A stretch of DNA of 64,000 bases, from the NCBI RefSeq assembly GCF_000001735.4, contig NC_003074.8, positions 21,087,261 to 21,151,260 on the forward strand. Reading direction: 5' to 3'. The position numbers and the translations under genes are program-made. The DNA comes from Arabidopsis thaliana. Taxonomy: Eukaryota; Streptophyta; Magnoliopsida; Brassicales; Brassicaceae. Under the pieces are notes generated by a model. It saw only the letters and a list, made by a program, of their open reading frames with translations, made no database searches and had not been told where the DNA came from. Shown piece after piece: positions 1 through 11,254 of the stretch (position 1 is the stretch's first letter; the number at the start of each line of letters is the position of its first letter).

Positions 1-234
1 CTTCTTGACGACCACCGGATTGTTGTCTATTTCATTTCCCTCCGACGAAACAGAAACACCAAAGCTATTCTGATGTTGAGTCACCGCTGTAACAGCTCCA
101 TAAGTCTCCTCCGGTACCGGAAAATCAAGAAACCCGCCGTTGTTGAGGATATCTCCGGCGAGGTAGTAGCTGTCGTACTCTCCCGTTGATGGCCACCCAA
201 AGTTTGGAAACAATGGAGGTACTAATGCACACAT
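1..234 (-). CDS. BHLH39: bHLH039 iron-deficiency bHLH factor, N-terminal part
   Basis: Partial gene: the first 78 codons lie here and the frame is open to the window edge. The start is the ATG complementary to 232-234, followed by MCALVPPLFPNFGWPS and then a DSYYLAG segment, which I recognise as the N-terminus of the Ib-subgroup bHLH proteins (bHLH038/039/100/101). The DNA-binding basic helix-loop-helix region lies beyond the window. Known role of the family: nuclear transcription factors that pair with FIT to activate iron-uptake genes (FRO2, IRT1) under iron deficiency, and are themselves strongly induced by it. A TATA-like run at 341-350 sits about 110 bp upstream of the ATG. Choosing bHLH039 over its tandem neighbour bHLH038 is from memory of gene order and is slightly less certain than the family. 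Confidence 0.88.
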   Translation of the reverse strand, partial: MCALVPPLFPNFGWPSTGEYDSYYLAGDILNNGGFLDFPVPEETYGAVTAVTQHQNSFGVSVSSEGNEIDNNPVVVKK

Positions 235-340
235 TTTTGCTTACTAAGGACAAGTATTGTAGATTCTGTTTTCTCTAGATGCTTGGAAGCTGCTTTGGTT
301 AGGATTGTTCTGAACTTAGGTAGAATATTATTGTCCAACG

Positions 341-350
341 TATATATAAT
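341..350 (-). promoter_or_regulatory. TATA-like box of bHLH039
   Basis: The minus strand reads ATTATATATA here, about 110 bp before the bHLH039 ATG, a normal spacing for a TATA box plus a short 5' UTR. It is the best TATA-like run close to the start in this strand. Transcription start not determined. Confidence 0.45.
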
Positions 351-704
351 GCGGATATATACAATTCAATATATCAATCTCTATGGTTAAGTATAAATTA
401 ACAAACTATACTATTATACAACCAAAACTTTAAAAATTCGCAAACTATATTATAAGTGTTATACGACTTGTACTATAAAGAAGAATGTTTGGATCTGAGG
501 ACGTAGGTCGACACATGCCAAAGCCTATGTCCCACGGGTGAACAAGGTCTAGTCACAAGTAGACTGGCTATATAAAAAATTAAAGAAGAATATTACATGT
601 ATTAAGTATTAGAGTTTACATATTGAAAGATGACTCAGCCTGAAGAAATTGTGGAAGACGCGTGTAAATCAGATTCAGGCGTCTTCCTAGTCCCAAACAC
701 TTGG

Positions 705-758
705 ATGTTGTAAGCATATACATAAGCAATTCTCATGTTGTAAGCATATACATAAGCA
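705..758. repeat. 24-bp direct repeat, two copies, period 30
   Basis: The 24-bp unit ATGTTGTAAGCATATACATA + AGCA is present at 705-728 and again at 735-758 without mismatch, separated by 6 bp. It lies about 470 bp upstream of the bHLH039 start. It looks like a recent short tandem duplication; no function is implied by the sequence. Confidence 0.85.
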
Positions 759-1097
759 TTTTATTTATTTGTTGACCTCCCAAAAAAAAAAACCAGAAGC
801 ATCTTCTTTAATTACTTTATTAAATCAATGTTAGCTTTGTTAATTTAGCTATTAACAACCCTCGGTCGGTGATTTATCATGCGGATTGATAAATCATTAT
901 CGAACTAGGGTCAACTTTAGGTCATCCTCTTTCCAATCAATTACCTTTAGCCTCAAGTAAGCAAATTCTGTTGTGCTGATTGAAGACCAGGTCAAAAATA
1001 TTCCAAAATTGTATATGTGATCAATTAAGTTTCAAGATTCTCAATAGTAGGTGACACATTTTTCAAATCTAATAAAGCCCCTGAAAAGCTACATTTA

Positions 1098-4000
1098 TCA
1101 TTGCCGGCCTCTTCCACGCCCACCACCACGGCCACCTTTTCCCCGGGAACCGCCGCCTCCTCTCCCTCTAAAACCACCACCTCCTCTACCTCTGAAACCG
1201 CCTCTAATATTTGTTGATTTCAGTCCAAGAGACTGAACTCCTCTCCTCTTGTTTCTTTGCCCATCTTCATACTCATCGTCTCTATCTTCTTTGTACTTTG
1301 ATGACCCTCTCGCCTTGAAAGAAAACTCCCGTGATCCTCCAGGACCGAATTTGATATCTTTCGAGCCTCCAAAGTTGCCACGCCGGTTCTCTATAGCCTT
1401 GACACGCTCGCCCATAGGAAGACTATCTTCTTTAGCCAGTGAAGTGCGGTTGTGATAAGCTGCGGCATGCCGCTCATCTTTCACTTCATACAACCTGACA
1501 CCAAATCATCCACATCAGAAAACAAAAGAATCAAGATAGAATGTGTCAAATGTAGATCCTGGAATGCAGTCAAAAGACACTAACTTCGGAGTTCTCGCTT
1601 TCTTGCTTGGCCTAGTTGCGTCTCCATCGTCGGCCTCGTCATCTGAAGGCTGTGATGCATCAGAATCACTGTTCTCGTCATCATCTGATACAGCTTCAAA
1701 GTGTTCATCTAACAGAGAAGGTTGCTTCTTCGAAGAAGCAACAGGGTGTAGGACACCATATTCATATGAGTCCTTATCAATTTGGAAGTCCTGAAAACCA
1801 AAAGGAGATTCCCAAGAATACGTTTGATACGATGTGAAATAGAGCAATAAAAAGATCAAACAAAAAAAGTTGAAAAGAATATGTTAATACCGGATTTTGG
1901 AACATCGAACCAAACCGACCATCTACGAAATGCTCGTCAGTAAGTATGGGTTTCTTCTTTTTCAGCACTTTCTTGGTGGCCTCCCCATCCTCGGCAGTTT
2001 TATTTTCCTCCTCTGATTCGTCCCCATGAAGCCTTGCTGCAAGGTCTCGGTTAACCTTTGGCAACCGTCTCTTTTTCTGAAGGAAGCACAAGAGAAACAG
2101 ATGTGTATGTAAGTAGCCGGTAAACAAACAAATGGTGAACGTATAGCTGCTAAGGTTTTAAATACTAACTGTGATTCTCTGCGTACGCTGCTCTTCTAAC
2201 TTCTCTTGCTTCCTACGTTCTAAGTAATCATCAAATGCAAAAGGTTCAATCACTGCTAAAGCCTGTAAAAAGAAAGGAAGAAACATTATAGAGACTATTC
2301 CAATTTGACCCGAAAAAAAAAAAAGACTTTTCTGATGGTATAAGTATTATGAAAATGTTAAGGACTCACCTTTTTGTACAAATGGTAATTAATAAAATAT
2401 CCATGCATAGATGCTTTCAAAAGATCTGTTCCAATCAAATGAGTTAGCTGCAACTTCTCCAGATCTTCCATTGCCAAAAATTTGTAATTATCATAAATAG
2501 TTGTCTGTGCACTTTCCTCCAACTCTTCCTGAGAACAATATTAAACACAAGAAACGTGTTTGTAACAATGGTGACATCACTGGAATGGTAAACCTGTAAA
2601 AGGATAGGAAGAATTTTCAATTTACCGTTAGATTTTCAAGAGGAGAACACCATTTGGGGGCAGGACCGAGTTCAGGTATGAAGTAAGATGGGATTAGGCT
2701 AGAGTCTAAAGCAAGAAGCATAAGTCCGCTTCCACGGAACACACAAATGTCGTTTATTCCTCCTTGAGTCGGTTCAATGCTGGTCATACCTTCTCCCTGA
2801 TAAACACAAATTGAAAATAACAAAACAGAATATGGTGAATCAAAAATCTCGACATATTTCTTGTTTTTTCAAAAAAATTATGAGGTTAAACCTGTTCTTA
2901 TCTGATGCTTACCGTGTTTGGATCCCATATTCTAACAATGTGTTTGTCGGTAGTAATCAACTTAGGTTGTTGAGTATTAAGAGTCCGTTGCCACTTAATA
3001 TTCAAAATTGGGCTCTCGTACCTGCAAGTTTTGCAGAAAATCAATGAACACTGAGGAAATAACCTAACGATATAGCATATACAAAGAATTTTGAGTTAAT
3101 ACAAACACAGTAAGACTTACATGTGATCCTTCACTCTTATGGGAGTTGAAGTACGCAAGTCGTATATGAATACCTGCAGATACCGAACAGCACAATCAAC
3201 ACAACATATCTATATAATCAAATTGACCTACCAATGTTTTAAACCTTTCAGATAAAAAAATGAATATAGCATCAAACCTTTCCCGCGCTACTCCCGACAG
3301 CTACTTGAAGACCTTCACTGTCATCAAACTCTATAGCAGTAACCTCCTATTAGCCAATTTAAAGCACAAGATCATCAGAAATCAATGCAATTTTCACCAA
3401 TCACATGACGTCTAAGCTAAGAAAGTCTGTTTATTTGGAACACAAGTTAGAAAAAATTACCGCAGCAGCATCACCACCATGTGTGACCGCGTTAATTCTA
3501 GCAGCAGATGATTTCATTCTCATATCAAAAAATTCCACAGCACCATCCTCACCACCACAAGCAACTAATCCATGGAGGTTGCTGGAAAGAAAATAGTGCT
3601 CAAATGTAAGCAATAATAATCTAGAGTACCAGAATCGAATTTTCTCCTAGATGAAATCAAGAAACATAATAGAAAGAAAAGACAGTTCGGTATACAGACC
3701 TTCGAGAAACGACATTAAGCGCTGGGGATTGAGTGCTGAGAGGAGAAAGAAATCTTCCCTAAACAGAAAGAAGGCAAAAAACACAAATCATTCTCTAACA
3801 AAGACTGAGATAGGTCACAACACTAAACTATTATAAATTCACTGGAAAGTACCTGCTCCAAATTGATTCTATATAGATCAGGTGAGGAAGCAGCGCAAAG
3901 AAGATCACAAGACCAGGAATCATATGTCATATCTCTCCCCATCCTGCAAATATGTGAATGCTTTAGACCACGAAAGATATATCTCATAGACCAACAAAGC

Positions 4001-4716
4001 TAAAGTACCTTGGAATTCGTAAAGTGTGGTGTTTCCCGTATTTGGCGTGTAAATTAATAGAACGATCAGCACATAAGAAGGCAAGCTTTGAGAAGTCATC
4101 ATCCAATATCTGTAGAGCCAACAAAACACAATACTAAAAAACCAGAAACAAGATAGTTACTATCAATGGTGTTAAGACACATCTCATGGAGCAATAAAAG
4201 GTACCTCGAAATCAACTATTTCCGAGTCCAAATGCCTCTCAAACTTCAAAGCAAGCTGATTTAGCTCATAAACTTTTACCTGTGGTGGATATATGCCTAA
4301 TTCAACAAAAACGAAATCAGTGAAAAGTCACAAGAGAACATTATTTCTTGTCAATAGCATCGAAGTTACAAAGAAAGAAAACGCACCTGAAGCAATCAGA
4401 TACTCTCCGTCTGGAGTCGCTTTGATTCTAGTAGTGGCAGTCTCAAACTTCAACTCCTGAATCAGCTCCACTCTTTGCATATAATCTTACATCGAAGACA
4501 GAAAAAAAGGACGAGCCTTTAAGAGACAGGGTTTATGAAGGGGTTAACGATTCAGAGCTGAGACAGAAACAAGAGGTGAAACTTACGAGGGTTTTTGCGG
4601 AGAGCTCGTTGCTTCTTAGGATTAAGCCAAGTAGGAACATTGGGAGCAGAAGAAACATTGTATAACTTAACTCCATTAATGGAGGTCGACTTCAGTCTAT
4701 CTCCATAAGACGTCAT
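1098..4716 (-). CDS. EDA7: NOL10/Enp2-type nucleolar WD40 protein, EDA7
   Basis: Multi-exon gene (roughly fourteen exons, stop at 1098-1100). The start chosen is [20 protein letters not shown]; the continuation [16 protein letters not shown] matches the N-terminus of human NOL10 and yeast Enp2. A longer in-frame ATG lies 23 codons upstream. Then come WD40 repeats, an [16 protein letters not shown] segment matching the conserved NOL10 block, a NUC153-type block ([20 protein letters not shown]), an acidic Ser/Asp/Glu stretch, and a C-terminal RGG-rich tail (about 1100-1220) typical of nucleolar RNA-binding proteins. Known role of the family: component of the small-subunit processome, early 18S rRNA maturation in the nucleolus. 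In Arabidopsis I recall this locus as EDA7 (embryo sac development arrest). Divergent from EMG1/NEP1, another 18S factor. Confidence 0.9.
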
Positions 4717-5349
4717 CTTCAAGCAGTTAAGAACAGGAACCCCTAATTCTTCTACCCTTGACGGCGAGTTGCAGAGAAAACGCAAAAATTGAAGCCAAAA
4801 ATAAAAATGAAAAGAAACACCACTTGTAATACATAAGGCGGTCGTGCTCTCCGGCAGAACAAAAGTCGACGTCGATGGTCACAATTCTAGGTTTCTTGGT
4901 CTCTTTTTCTTTTTCTGGGCCTTTTAAAAACCCTAAAACTTAATGGGCCTATTTTACTACAATAAGCCCTTAAACGATTATATAATCTGTGTGAAACAAT
5001 ACAAAAAACAAAAAATAAAAAAACGCCTACCTTTAACTTCGAATTAGGGTTTATCAGGATTCAGTCGCCTGCTCACTTGAATTTCTTCGCAAGCTCAAAA
5101 AGTTCCGGTAAGCGATTATTTTCTCTTTTAGCTGTCTTTCATAAAAGGGTTCGATTTAATTTCGAATTTAAGCTCTACTGAACTGTGATTGATTGAGTTG
5201 ATTCTCTGTAGTAGCGATAACCTTAAAGAAATTTGATTAGTTTTTGTATGAATTCATCGACACTGTAGTATATTTCTTTAGCATCTGATTCTTTAGCTCT
5301 GTGGTGTTGTGATTGACTTAAATTTGTGTGTAGAAATTTTTGAAGGAAG
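4717..5349. promoter_or_regulatory. Bidirectional promoter, NOL10 / EMG1
   Basis: A 633-bp interval between two divergent ATGs. It contains TGGGCC (site II type) at 4916-4921 and 4944-4949, a telo-box AAACCCTAA at 4928-4936 between them, and an inverted telo-box TTAGGGTTT at 5044-5052. Telo-box plus site II is the known signature of plant promoters for ribosomal-protein and ribosome-biogenesis genes, bound by TRB/PURalpha-type and TCP factors respectively. The part from about 5050 on is likely the EMG1 5' UTR with an intron ending just before the ATG. Confidence 0.75.
4916..4949. promoter_or_regulatory. Site II - telo-box - site II cluster
   Basis: TGGGCC, AAACCCTAA and TGGGCC occur within 34 bp. 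They lie 200-233 bp from the NOL10 ATG and about 400 bp from the EMG1 ATG, so the cluster could drive both. A fourth element, the inverted telo-box, is at 5044-5052. Confidence 0.7.
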
Positions 5350-6849
5350 ATGGTGAGGCCGTATGGGATTAAAGTGAACAAGAGAAAGGAGAGAGAAGAG
5401 AGGTATGATAAGGAAGAAGATGAAGTAGAGGAGCAACCAAAGTTTGAGCAAAAACAAAAGGCAAGAGAAAGTTCGAAGAAAGCTAAAAAAGAAAGCACTT
5501 CAAGAGCAGAGGAAGATAATGACGAGGAGGAAGTAACTGTGGAAGCAACTGCAGCAGCAGAGGATATTGTGGGAGGGATACCTATTGTCCTTAATGCTCC
5601 TAACAAGGAAAAGTCTGGCATTGTATTCGTGCTTGAGAAGGCCTCTCTTGAAGTTGCCAAAGTTGGAAAGGTAATCTGCAGGAATGTTTGCATTACAGTA
5701 AGCCTCGGAGTTTGTTTATGGTACTAATATATGTGATTACTGATTGTGTGCAGACTTACCAGCTACTGAACTCGGATGATCATGCTAATTTCTTGAAAAA
5801 GAATAACAGAAATCCGGCTGATTACCGACCAGACATTACTCATCAGGTCAGGGTCTTAAAAACTGTTATGTCATATCTAGGTAGCTTATAACAAATTGTG
5901 ACTCATCTTTAGTGGATCTCCCTCTTCAGGCGCTTCTTATGATTTTGGATAGTCCGGTTAATAAAGCTGGGAGGTTGAAAGCTGTTTATGTTAGAACAGA
6001 AAAAGGTGTCCTTTTTGAAGTTAAGCCACATGTTCGTATACCAAGAACTTTCAAACGATTTGCCGGAATCATGTGTTAGTTGTCCAACTTTCCTCTCATC
6101 CTTTCTGATATTTTGTTACTTTAACCTCCTCAGTTTTTACTGTCTCTTATCCTATTTGTTGGTCTTGCAGTGCAACTGCTACAAAAGCTGAGCATTACTG
6201 CAGTTAACAGCCGTGAGAAGCTTCTACGGTGTGTCAAGAACCCTATCGAAGAACATCATCTACCGGTTAACTCCCACAGAATAGGTAAAAACAAAAAAAA
6301 AACTTTAGTTTCCTCCTACATTTTGTTGTTTATCCAGATTATGTGAGCTAAAAAGAGGGATTGTCTCTTTCTTATATCAGGCTTCTCGCATAGCTCTGAG
6401 AAACTCGTCAATATGCAGAAACACCTAGCTACTGTATGTGATGATGATAGAGACACAGTTTTTGTGGTTAGTGCTCTCCAAATGTTTCTCTCTAGTCTCT
6501 AGCTTCTTCACAAAGTCCATTTAATTTACGTAGTAATAGGCTTTAGCTTGCAACCTCCATATATCGGTCTTATGCAAACCCACACCTTATTTGTCTCACC
6601 ATTTCAGGTAGGCGCAATGGCACACGGGAAAATAGACTGCAACTATATCGATGAATTTGTGTCGGGTAAATCTTCTTCCTTCATTCATACTTTTGTTAAG
6701 GGAAAACAAAAAAAAAGTTTTTAAATGAAGGAAACAAAAAATCTGAAAGAAGTTTCTTGATTTATGCAGTTTCAGAGTATCCATTGAGCGCAGCCTACTG
6801 TATCTCAAGAATCTGCGAGGCATTAGCAACAAATTGGAATATTATATAA
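5350..6849 (+). CDS. EMG1/NEP1 18S rRNA pseudouridine N1-methyltransferase
   Basis: Starts [18 protein letters not shown] at the ATG 5350. Exon 1 is 5350-5670, exon 2 5754-5846, exon 3 begins 5930; the last exon ends [10 protein letters not shown] and TAA at 6847-6849. A charged Lys/Glu-rich plant N-terminal extension of about 90 residues precedes the conserved SPOUT-class domain: [45 protein letters not shown], and the C-terminal GAMAHG and [10 protein letters not shown] blocks that form the knotted SAM-binding site. Known role: Nep1/Emg1 methylates the hypermodified uridine of the 18S rRNA decoding region (yeast position 1191) and is essential for 40S assembly, in the nucleolus. Head to head with NOL10. 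Internal splice junctions of exons 3-5 are read by eye. Confidence 0.92.
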
Positions 6850-8593
6850 AAGAATGATTATAAGGTCCTTTGTTTTCCTCTCTACTGCTCTAATGGTAGG
6901 AACTACTTTAAGCTATGTTGTTGTGATACACATTGTTTATCTACTATCGAGTTTATAACTTTTCGTTTGAAATTTTGACTCCACTATTTTATTCAAACGT
7001 AATATAAAGTAAAAGAAAGAGATGTTCCTGTGATTAAGAATCAAAAAATATACTTAGGTAGTAGGGGAACTACCTTAAATTATCTGTAAAAAATATTTTG
7101 AGTGTAAAATATGACTATAGCAGAACCAAAAAAAACTGTATATTTTCGTTTATTTCTCTCTACGAAAAATTTGATTTCCACTTGAACCTCGAAAACAACC
7201 AAAATTAGCTCTTGACCCTCGCTCAATCTCACGGCCATGCCGTCCTATTTGTACTTGGACCAGAAGAATTGGATCTTGGTCCAGTCCACGGACAAGGTAG
7301 GTAATCACAGTTTCGGCTTAAACGACGCCGTTTGTGAAAAGATTTCGTTGGAAGTCCTCACTTATTTACTTTGTACTTTAACAGCTTGTCAATCAGATAT
7401 TCTTGTAAAATAATTATTAATCATTTTGATTTTGATTTGAAGTCCAAATAATTGCCAAATTGAATTAAACGAGAAAATAATTAAACTGTTACACTTTAAA
7501 TTAAAAACAATTCAGTTGATACGTTTTTTAGTTCTCTTTCTGTTTTTAAGAAATCTTTGGTTTTCTTAACTGTACCCTAGTTTTGTTTGGTTCATTTCAG
7601 TTAATTAGGTCTTTTAATTTCATTATTATTGAATTTTTATTATATACGTTTTATTATTTAACTTTTTTTTTGTCCCACTTTAAATCTTCGTAATTATTGT
7701 AACAATAACCAATCGATCGCACTTAAAACGTACCTTTAATCGTGATTTGTTTAAAGAAAAGAAAGCATGTGAATATGTGATTGTCTGCCACATAATGTAT
7801 TGTGCATAACAATACCATATTTTCGAAAAAGGGGCTATATAAAAGTATTGTTATACAAAGAAAAGTAAAGAAATAAGCTAAACTCAAATTTAAAAAAATC
7901 AATTTATAAACTTAATGTTTATTTAGTATATACCCTTTTCTCATATGTAATTAAATAAAACCCTATAAATACAAAGTAAGTTGGAAAAAAAGAGAAATCA
8001 TGCAAAAGAATGTGCAGTTGTGAAAAGGCTGGTGGAGATCCCTCGTTCACATCAATGGGGCATCTTTTGACGACAGGAATCAGTTTAGATTAAGAAAGAA
8101 TCATTCTCCACTACAAAGAAGTACACGAATGCTCTTTTACGATGTTATTATATTATTTGTTAGTTGTTATCGTATACTAATATAGTGTGTAACATATAGA
8201 GTCCATTCCACGCACGGCTTATTGCTTTTGTTTGTTTGTCTTTGTCATCGGTTAGACAGATCATGTTTGATATGTTCAGATAAAAAAAGTTCTCAAAGTT
8301 TCCAATAATTTGTCAGAATCTCGCCAAATCCAATTATGGCCACGAGTCTCACGACACAATTTTCATTTTCCTTTTTTCGATAATGCCGTATTTGAAAAAA
8401 ACCATACCGACCCACAACTACATTCAAATACTCAACTTCAAACAAAATTTTGTAGAATCCAAGTTTACATCATATATAATTCACTCACGCAACAAACAAG
8501 AAGATACAAAAACAAGATGCATTCCCGCTAATAAACAAATTACACAACTAAGTGATAATTTATTTCATTTTGGCGTTTGGTCTTTTGGCTAAC
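6850..8593. other. Intergenic, AT-rich, nothing recognised
   Basis: Between convergent EMG1 and SSL8. The ends should hold their 3' UTRs. The middle is AT-rich with frequent poly-A/T runs and no ORF with credible codon use. I see no tRNA, inverted-repeat transposon or long repeat. Confidence 0.6.
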
Positions 8594-10056
8594 TCATATG
8601 GAATCATAAACCGATGTATCAAGAACCCAAACGGCCGGCCAATACACAGATCCGATCCATAACTTTCCATCTTTTGTCTCATAAGCCTCACTAACATATT
8701 TCACCGTCTTCCCTTCACTGTCCTCAAGTATCTCAAGAATCTCTCCTGTCTCTCCAGAGAGTTTCACGACAATTCCATGAGGTTTTCCTCCGTTCATGAA
8801 ATGAATTACAGTCTCCATCTTCATCGTGTTCATGAAAAACCTTCCGACCCAAGTGTGAATCAAAACTGCACGTGTGAACAAATTCTTTTTGCAATGTAAT
8901 GCGACCCAGAAATCGCCTGTTGGCGTACGCCGGATATTGTCCGGGGAACCAGGGAGCGTTGCGAAAACCTCGTTGGTTCCGGATTTGGGACCTTTGACCC
9001 ATATTCTATGGCAAATGTTCGTACTACTCTCGCATGTGACTACAAACGAACCGTTTTTGCTTAGAGCTAGACCATTTGGTAAACGAAGTTTGTCCATAAT
9101 AACTTTGGCCTCTTTCTTCTTCATATCGTATCTAATTACTCTTCCAACCTTTGTCCCGGACAAAGACACGTAAAATACGTCCCTATCCAACAAAAATAAC
9201 ATAACACGTTTATATGCGTATACATATATATAGAATCTCATCTGTAATCTGTTAAACATAAATTAAAGTCTCAAACTATTTGTATGTGCTATGAAATTTT
9301 TTTCTATTTTTTTTTTTATTGCAACCAAAAAGGATTTTATTGGATGTGTTAAAGTAAAGCAAGTGTAATAAAGTTACCTGAAATGGTATGTATCGCTGCT
9401 ATCATTGAAGTAGAAAATATCTTCCTCTTCGTCTATATCCCCTTGGTTGGCAAACATAACTTTACGACCTTCGGCTTCATCAACAACTAACTCGGCCAGG
9501 CCTCCCTCTGGTCCGACCTTCATGACCCCAAAGTAACCATCACATATGTACAAATCTCCTGTTTTCCTCTCGAAGCTAAGTCCCAATGGTCTCCCACAAC
9601 TTGGTACTACCTCATGACTCGAACAGTTATCTCTTTATTCACCAAAAAACAAAAATACTCCAATTAATTGGGAACATTAAGTAAAATCATATAATGAATT
9701 CAATTCATTCACCAAAAAAGTAATAAAACAGAGTAAGGGCAATTTAGTAGTTTTGCTTTATGAATGAACCTGTGAGGAGAAGTGTAGGCGAAATCGACCC
9801 AGCCGAGTTCTTCACCGCGCCATTTGAGAATGCGACCGTCGGTGACGCCAACGTAAGGGCCTTCACCTTGTGGATCGAACTCTAGGCTCTCTGGTCCATC
9901 GACGGGAAGAGGAATGGTCTTAGCATCTTGAAGGACGTGTTTCGTGCCCTTTAAATTGTCCGGCCCGATGATTGATGACCAAAAGAAGAAGCAAAGGACG
10001 GCTAAGATAACCGGAGCGGCGGTGATCGGCGTCAGAACTCTCCGGCTAATCGGCAT
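8594..10056 (-). CDS. SSL8: Strictosidine synthase-like protein (SSL8)
   Basis: Three exons, 9770-10056, 9378-9632 and 8594-9182, give 376 residues in one frame. N-terminus MPISRRVLTPITAAPVILAV has a hydrophobic segment at about residues 10-30, a signal anchor consistent with ER/vacuole delivery. The body is the six-bladed propeller family: GPESLEFDPQGEGPYVGVTDGRILKW, CGRPLGLSF, TGDLYICDGYFGVMKVGPEG, GDIDEEEDIFYF, FPDN-like LPGSPDNIRR, PHGIVVK and DGKLWIGSVYWPAVWVLD. True strictosidine synthase condenses tryptamine and secologanin, but Arabidopsis SSLs are generally considered not to do this and some have hydrolase activity, so the substrate is unknown. First of three tandem same-strand copies. 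Three near-identical short repeats lie just upstream (10114-10220). Confidence 0.9.
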
Positions 10057-10113
10057 CTTTCTTTCTTTGGAAGAAAAAGTGTGTGTGAATATTTAACAAC
10101 AAAAAAGGAAAAT

Positions 10114-10220
10114 GTGTGTGAATCAATGATCTTTTCTTTGTGAGTGAATCAATGATACTGAAATGGGTTAAAGACTATAAATAGATGAAAGTTGTGAGTG
10201 AATCAATGATCTTTTCTTTG
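10114..10220. repeat. Three-copy TGAATCAATGAT repeat upstream of SSL8
   Basis: Copies at 10114-10140, 10141-10156 and 10194-10220 share GTGAATCAATGAT; the first and third extend to a common CTTTTCTTTG. Lies 58-164 bp upstream of the SSL8 ATG, so in the 5' UTR or core promoter. Copies one and two are directly adjacent. Confidence 0.8.
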
Positions 10221-10674
10221 TAGTGTACAAAGAGATGTGAGGCTTTTTTAATTGATTTAGGACACAAGAAACGTTACACACGTCGATATCTATGTCACCA
10301 CCTAGTTTTATGTGCCACGTATCTGTCAAAAAGATTTTAAAAGCTTGGAAAAATATTCTAAGATCAAATATTTGGGAAGCAGTTGTTTTTCTAAAAATGG
10401 AAAATAATTGAGTACAAAATTGTTAGGAATGAATTTTTAATGCTATCCTTTTCTCGTTATATCATTGTTTGTAATCGATTTTTTTTATATCTTTTTAAAA
10501 AATATTAATAATTATTTTATTTCTATTTGAAAATATTTTAAATTAACATAATGAATAGTAATTTGCAAAACTAGTATTTAGTCACAAAATAAAATCGATA
10601 TAAAGCTAAAGCAAAATTGTTTTATATGATTTTATTCTTTCGACTACAAAATAGAGCTTTAATACCGATAACAA

Positions 10675-10677
<3 letters not shown>

Positions 10678-10718
<41 letters not shown>
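10678..10718. repeat. (TA)n microsatellite
   Basis: About 20 uninterrupted AT dinucleotides. A normal hypervariable plant microsatellite, likely to differ between accessions. Confidence 0.95.
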
Positions 10719-10722
<4 letters not shown>

Positions 10723-10748
10723 TTATTTTAATAGTTTTAAGGTGAAGA

Positions 10749-10815
10749 TTTTATTTAATATATAAAATTATAAGCTTTTATTTAAGTTTTTATTTAATAT
10801 ATAAAATTATAAGCT
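10749..10815. repeat. AT-rich tandem duplication, period about 39 bp
   Basis: A unit of about 28 bp beginning TTTTATTTAATATATAAAAT and ending TTATAAGCT occurs at 10749-10776 and 10788-10815. It is next to the TA microsatellite and probably arose by replication slippage. Confidence 0.8.
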
Positions 10816-11254
10816 CGTCTACTTTTCTTTATTTTAGCATTTTTTCTAAATATATTAAAATATATACGGGAGATAGAGATGAATCAATTTCTAAATGTAT
10901 TCCCAGACCAAATGGTCCAAATTAGAGTAAAAAAAAATCGAGAAAAAAAAATCTTTGAGCCTCCAAAATTCTTAAAAGACTTCTGTTTGGAAGTTTGTTA
11001 TGTTGACATTTTAATAAAATTAAATCGGAAAAAAAAAAACTAGTCTACTCGACTGATTACAAAAGCTATAATTCATTCTAGTGTGTTCAGTTCAATAAAC
11101 ATCTTGGGAGCATTAATACAAAGAAAAAAAAAACAATTTGAAAAAGTAGGATTCACATTTATTTTCCCGCAACAAACAAATGCTGATTTAACTCAGATAA
11201 ACATTTATTAATATACAAAACGAACATAATTATAAGTAGATACAACATGATCAC

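Larger units (their letters stand above)
235..1097. promoter_or_regulatory. bHLH039 upstream region / NOL10 3' flank
   Basis: No coding potential seen. The part nearest bHLH039 should hold its promoter: on the minus strand a TATATATA run lies at 341-350. A 24-bp sequence beginning ATGTTGTAAGCATATA occurs twice at 705-728 and 735-758. The right end holds the NOL10 3' UTR. I did not identify a specific iron-response element. Confidence 0.5.
10057..11254. other. SSL8 upstream / SSL9 downstream interval
   Basis: Holds the SSL8 promoter, with a three-copy GTGAATCAATGAT repeat at 10114-10220, a TA microsatellite at 10678-10718 and a duplicated AT-rich segment at 10749-10815. No coding region seen. 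Confidence 0.6.

Noticed and set aside
1051-1236. Plus-strand Pro-rich frame opposite the NOL10 RGG tail
   Set aside because: Proline run is the complement of the Gly/Arg codons of NOL10.
5223-5693. 156-codon minus-strand frame over EMG1 exon 1
   Set aside because: Ser/Leu-rich shadow of the Lys/Glu-rich EMG1 N-terminus.
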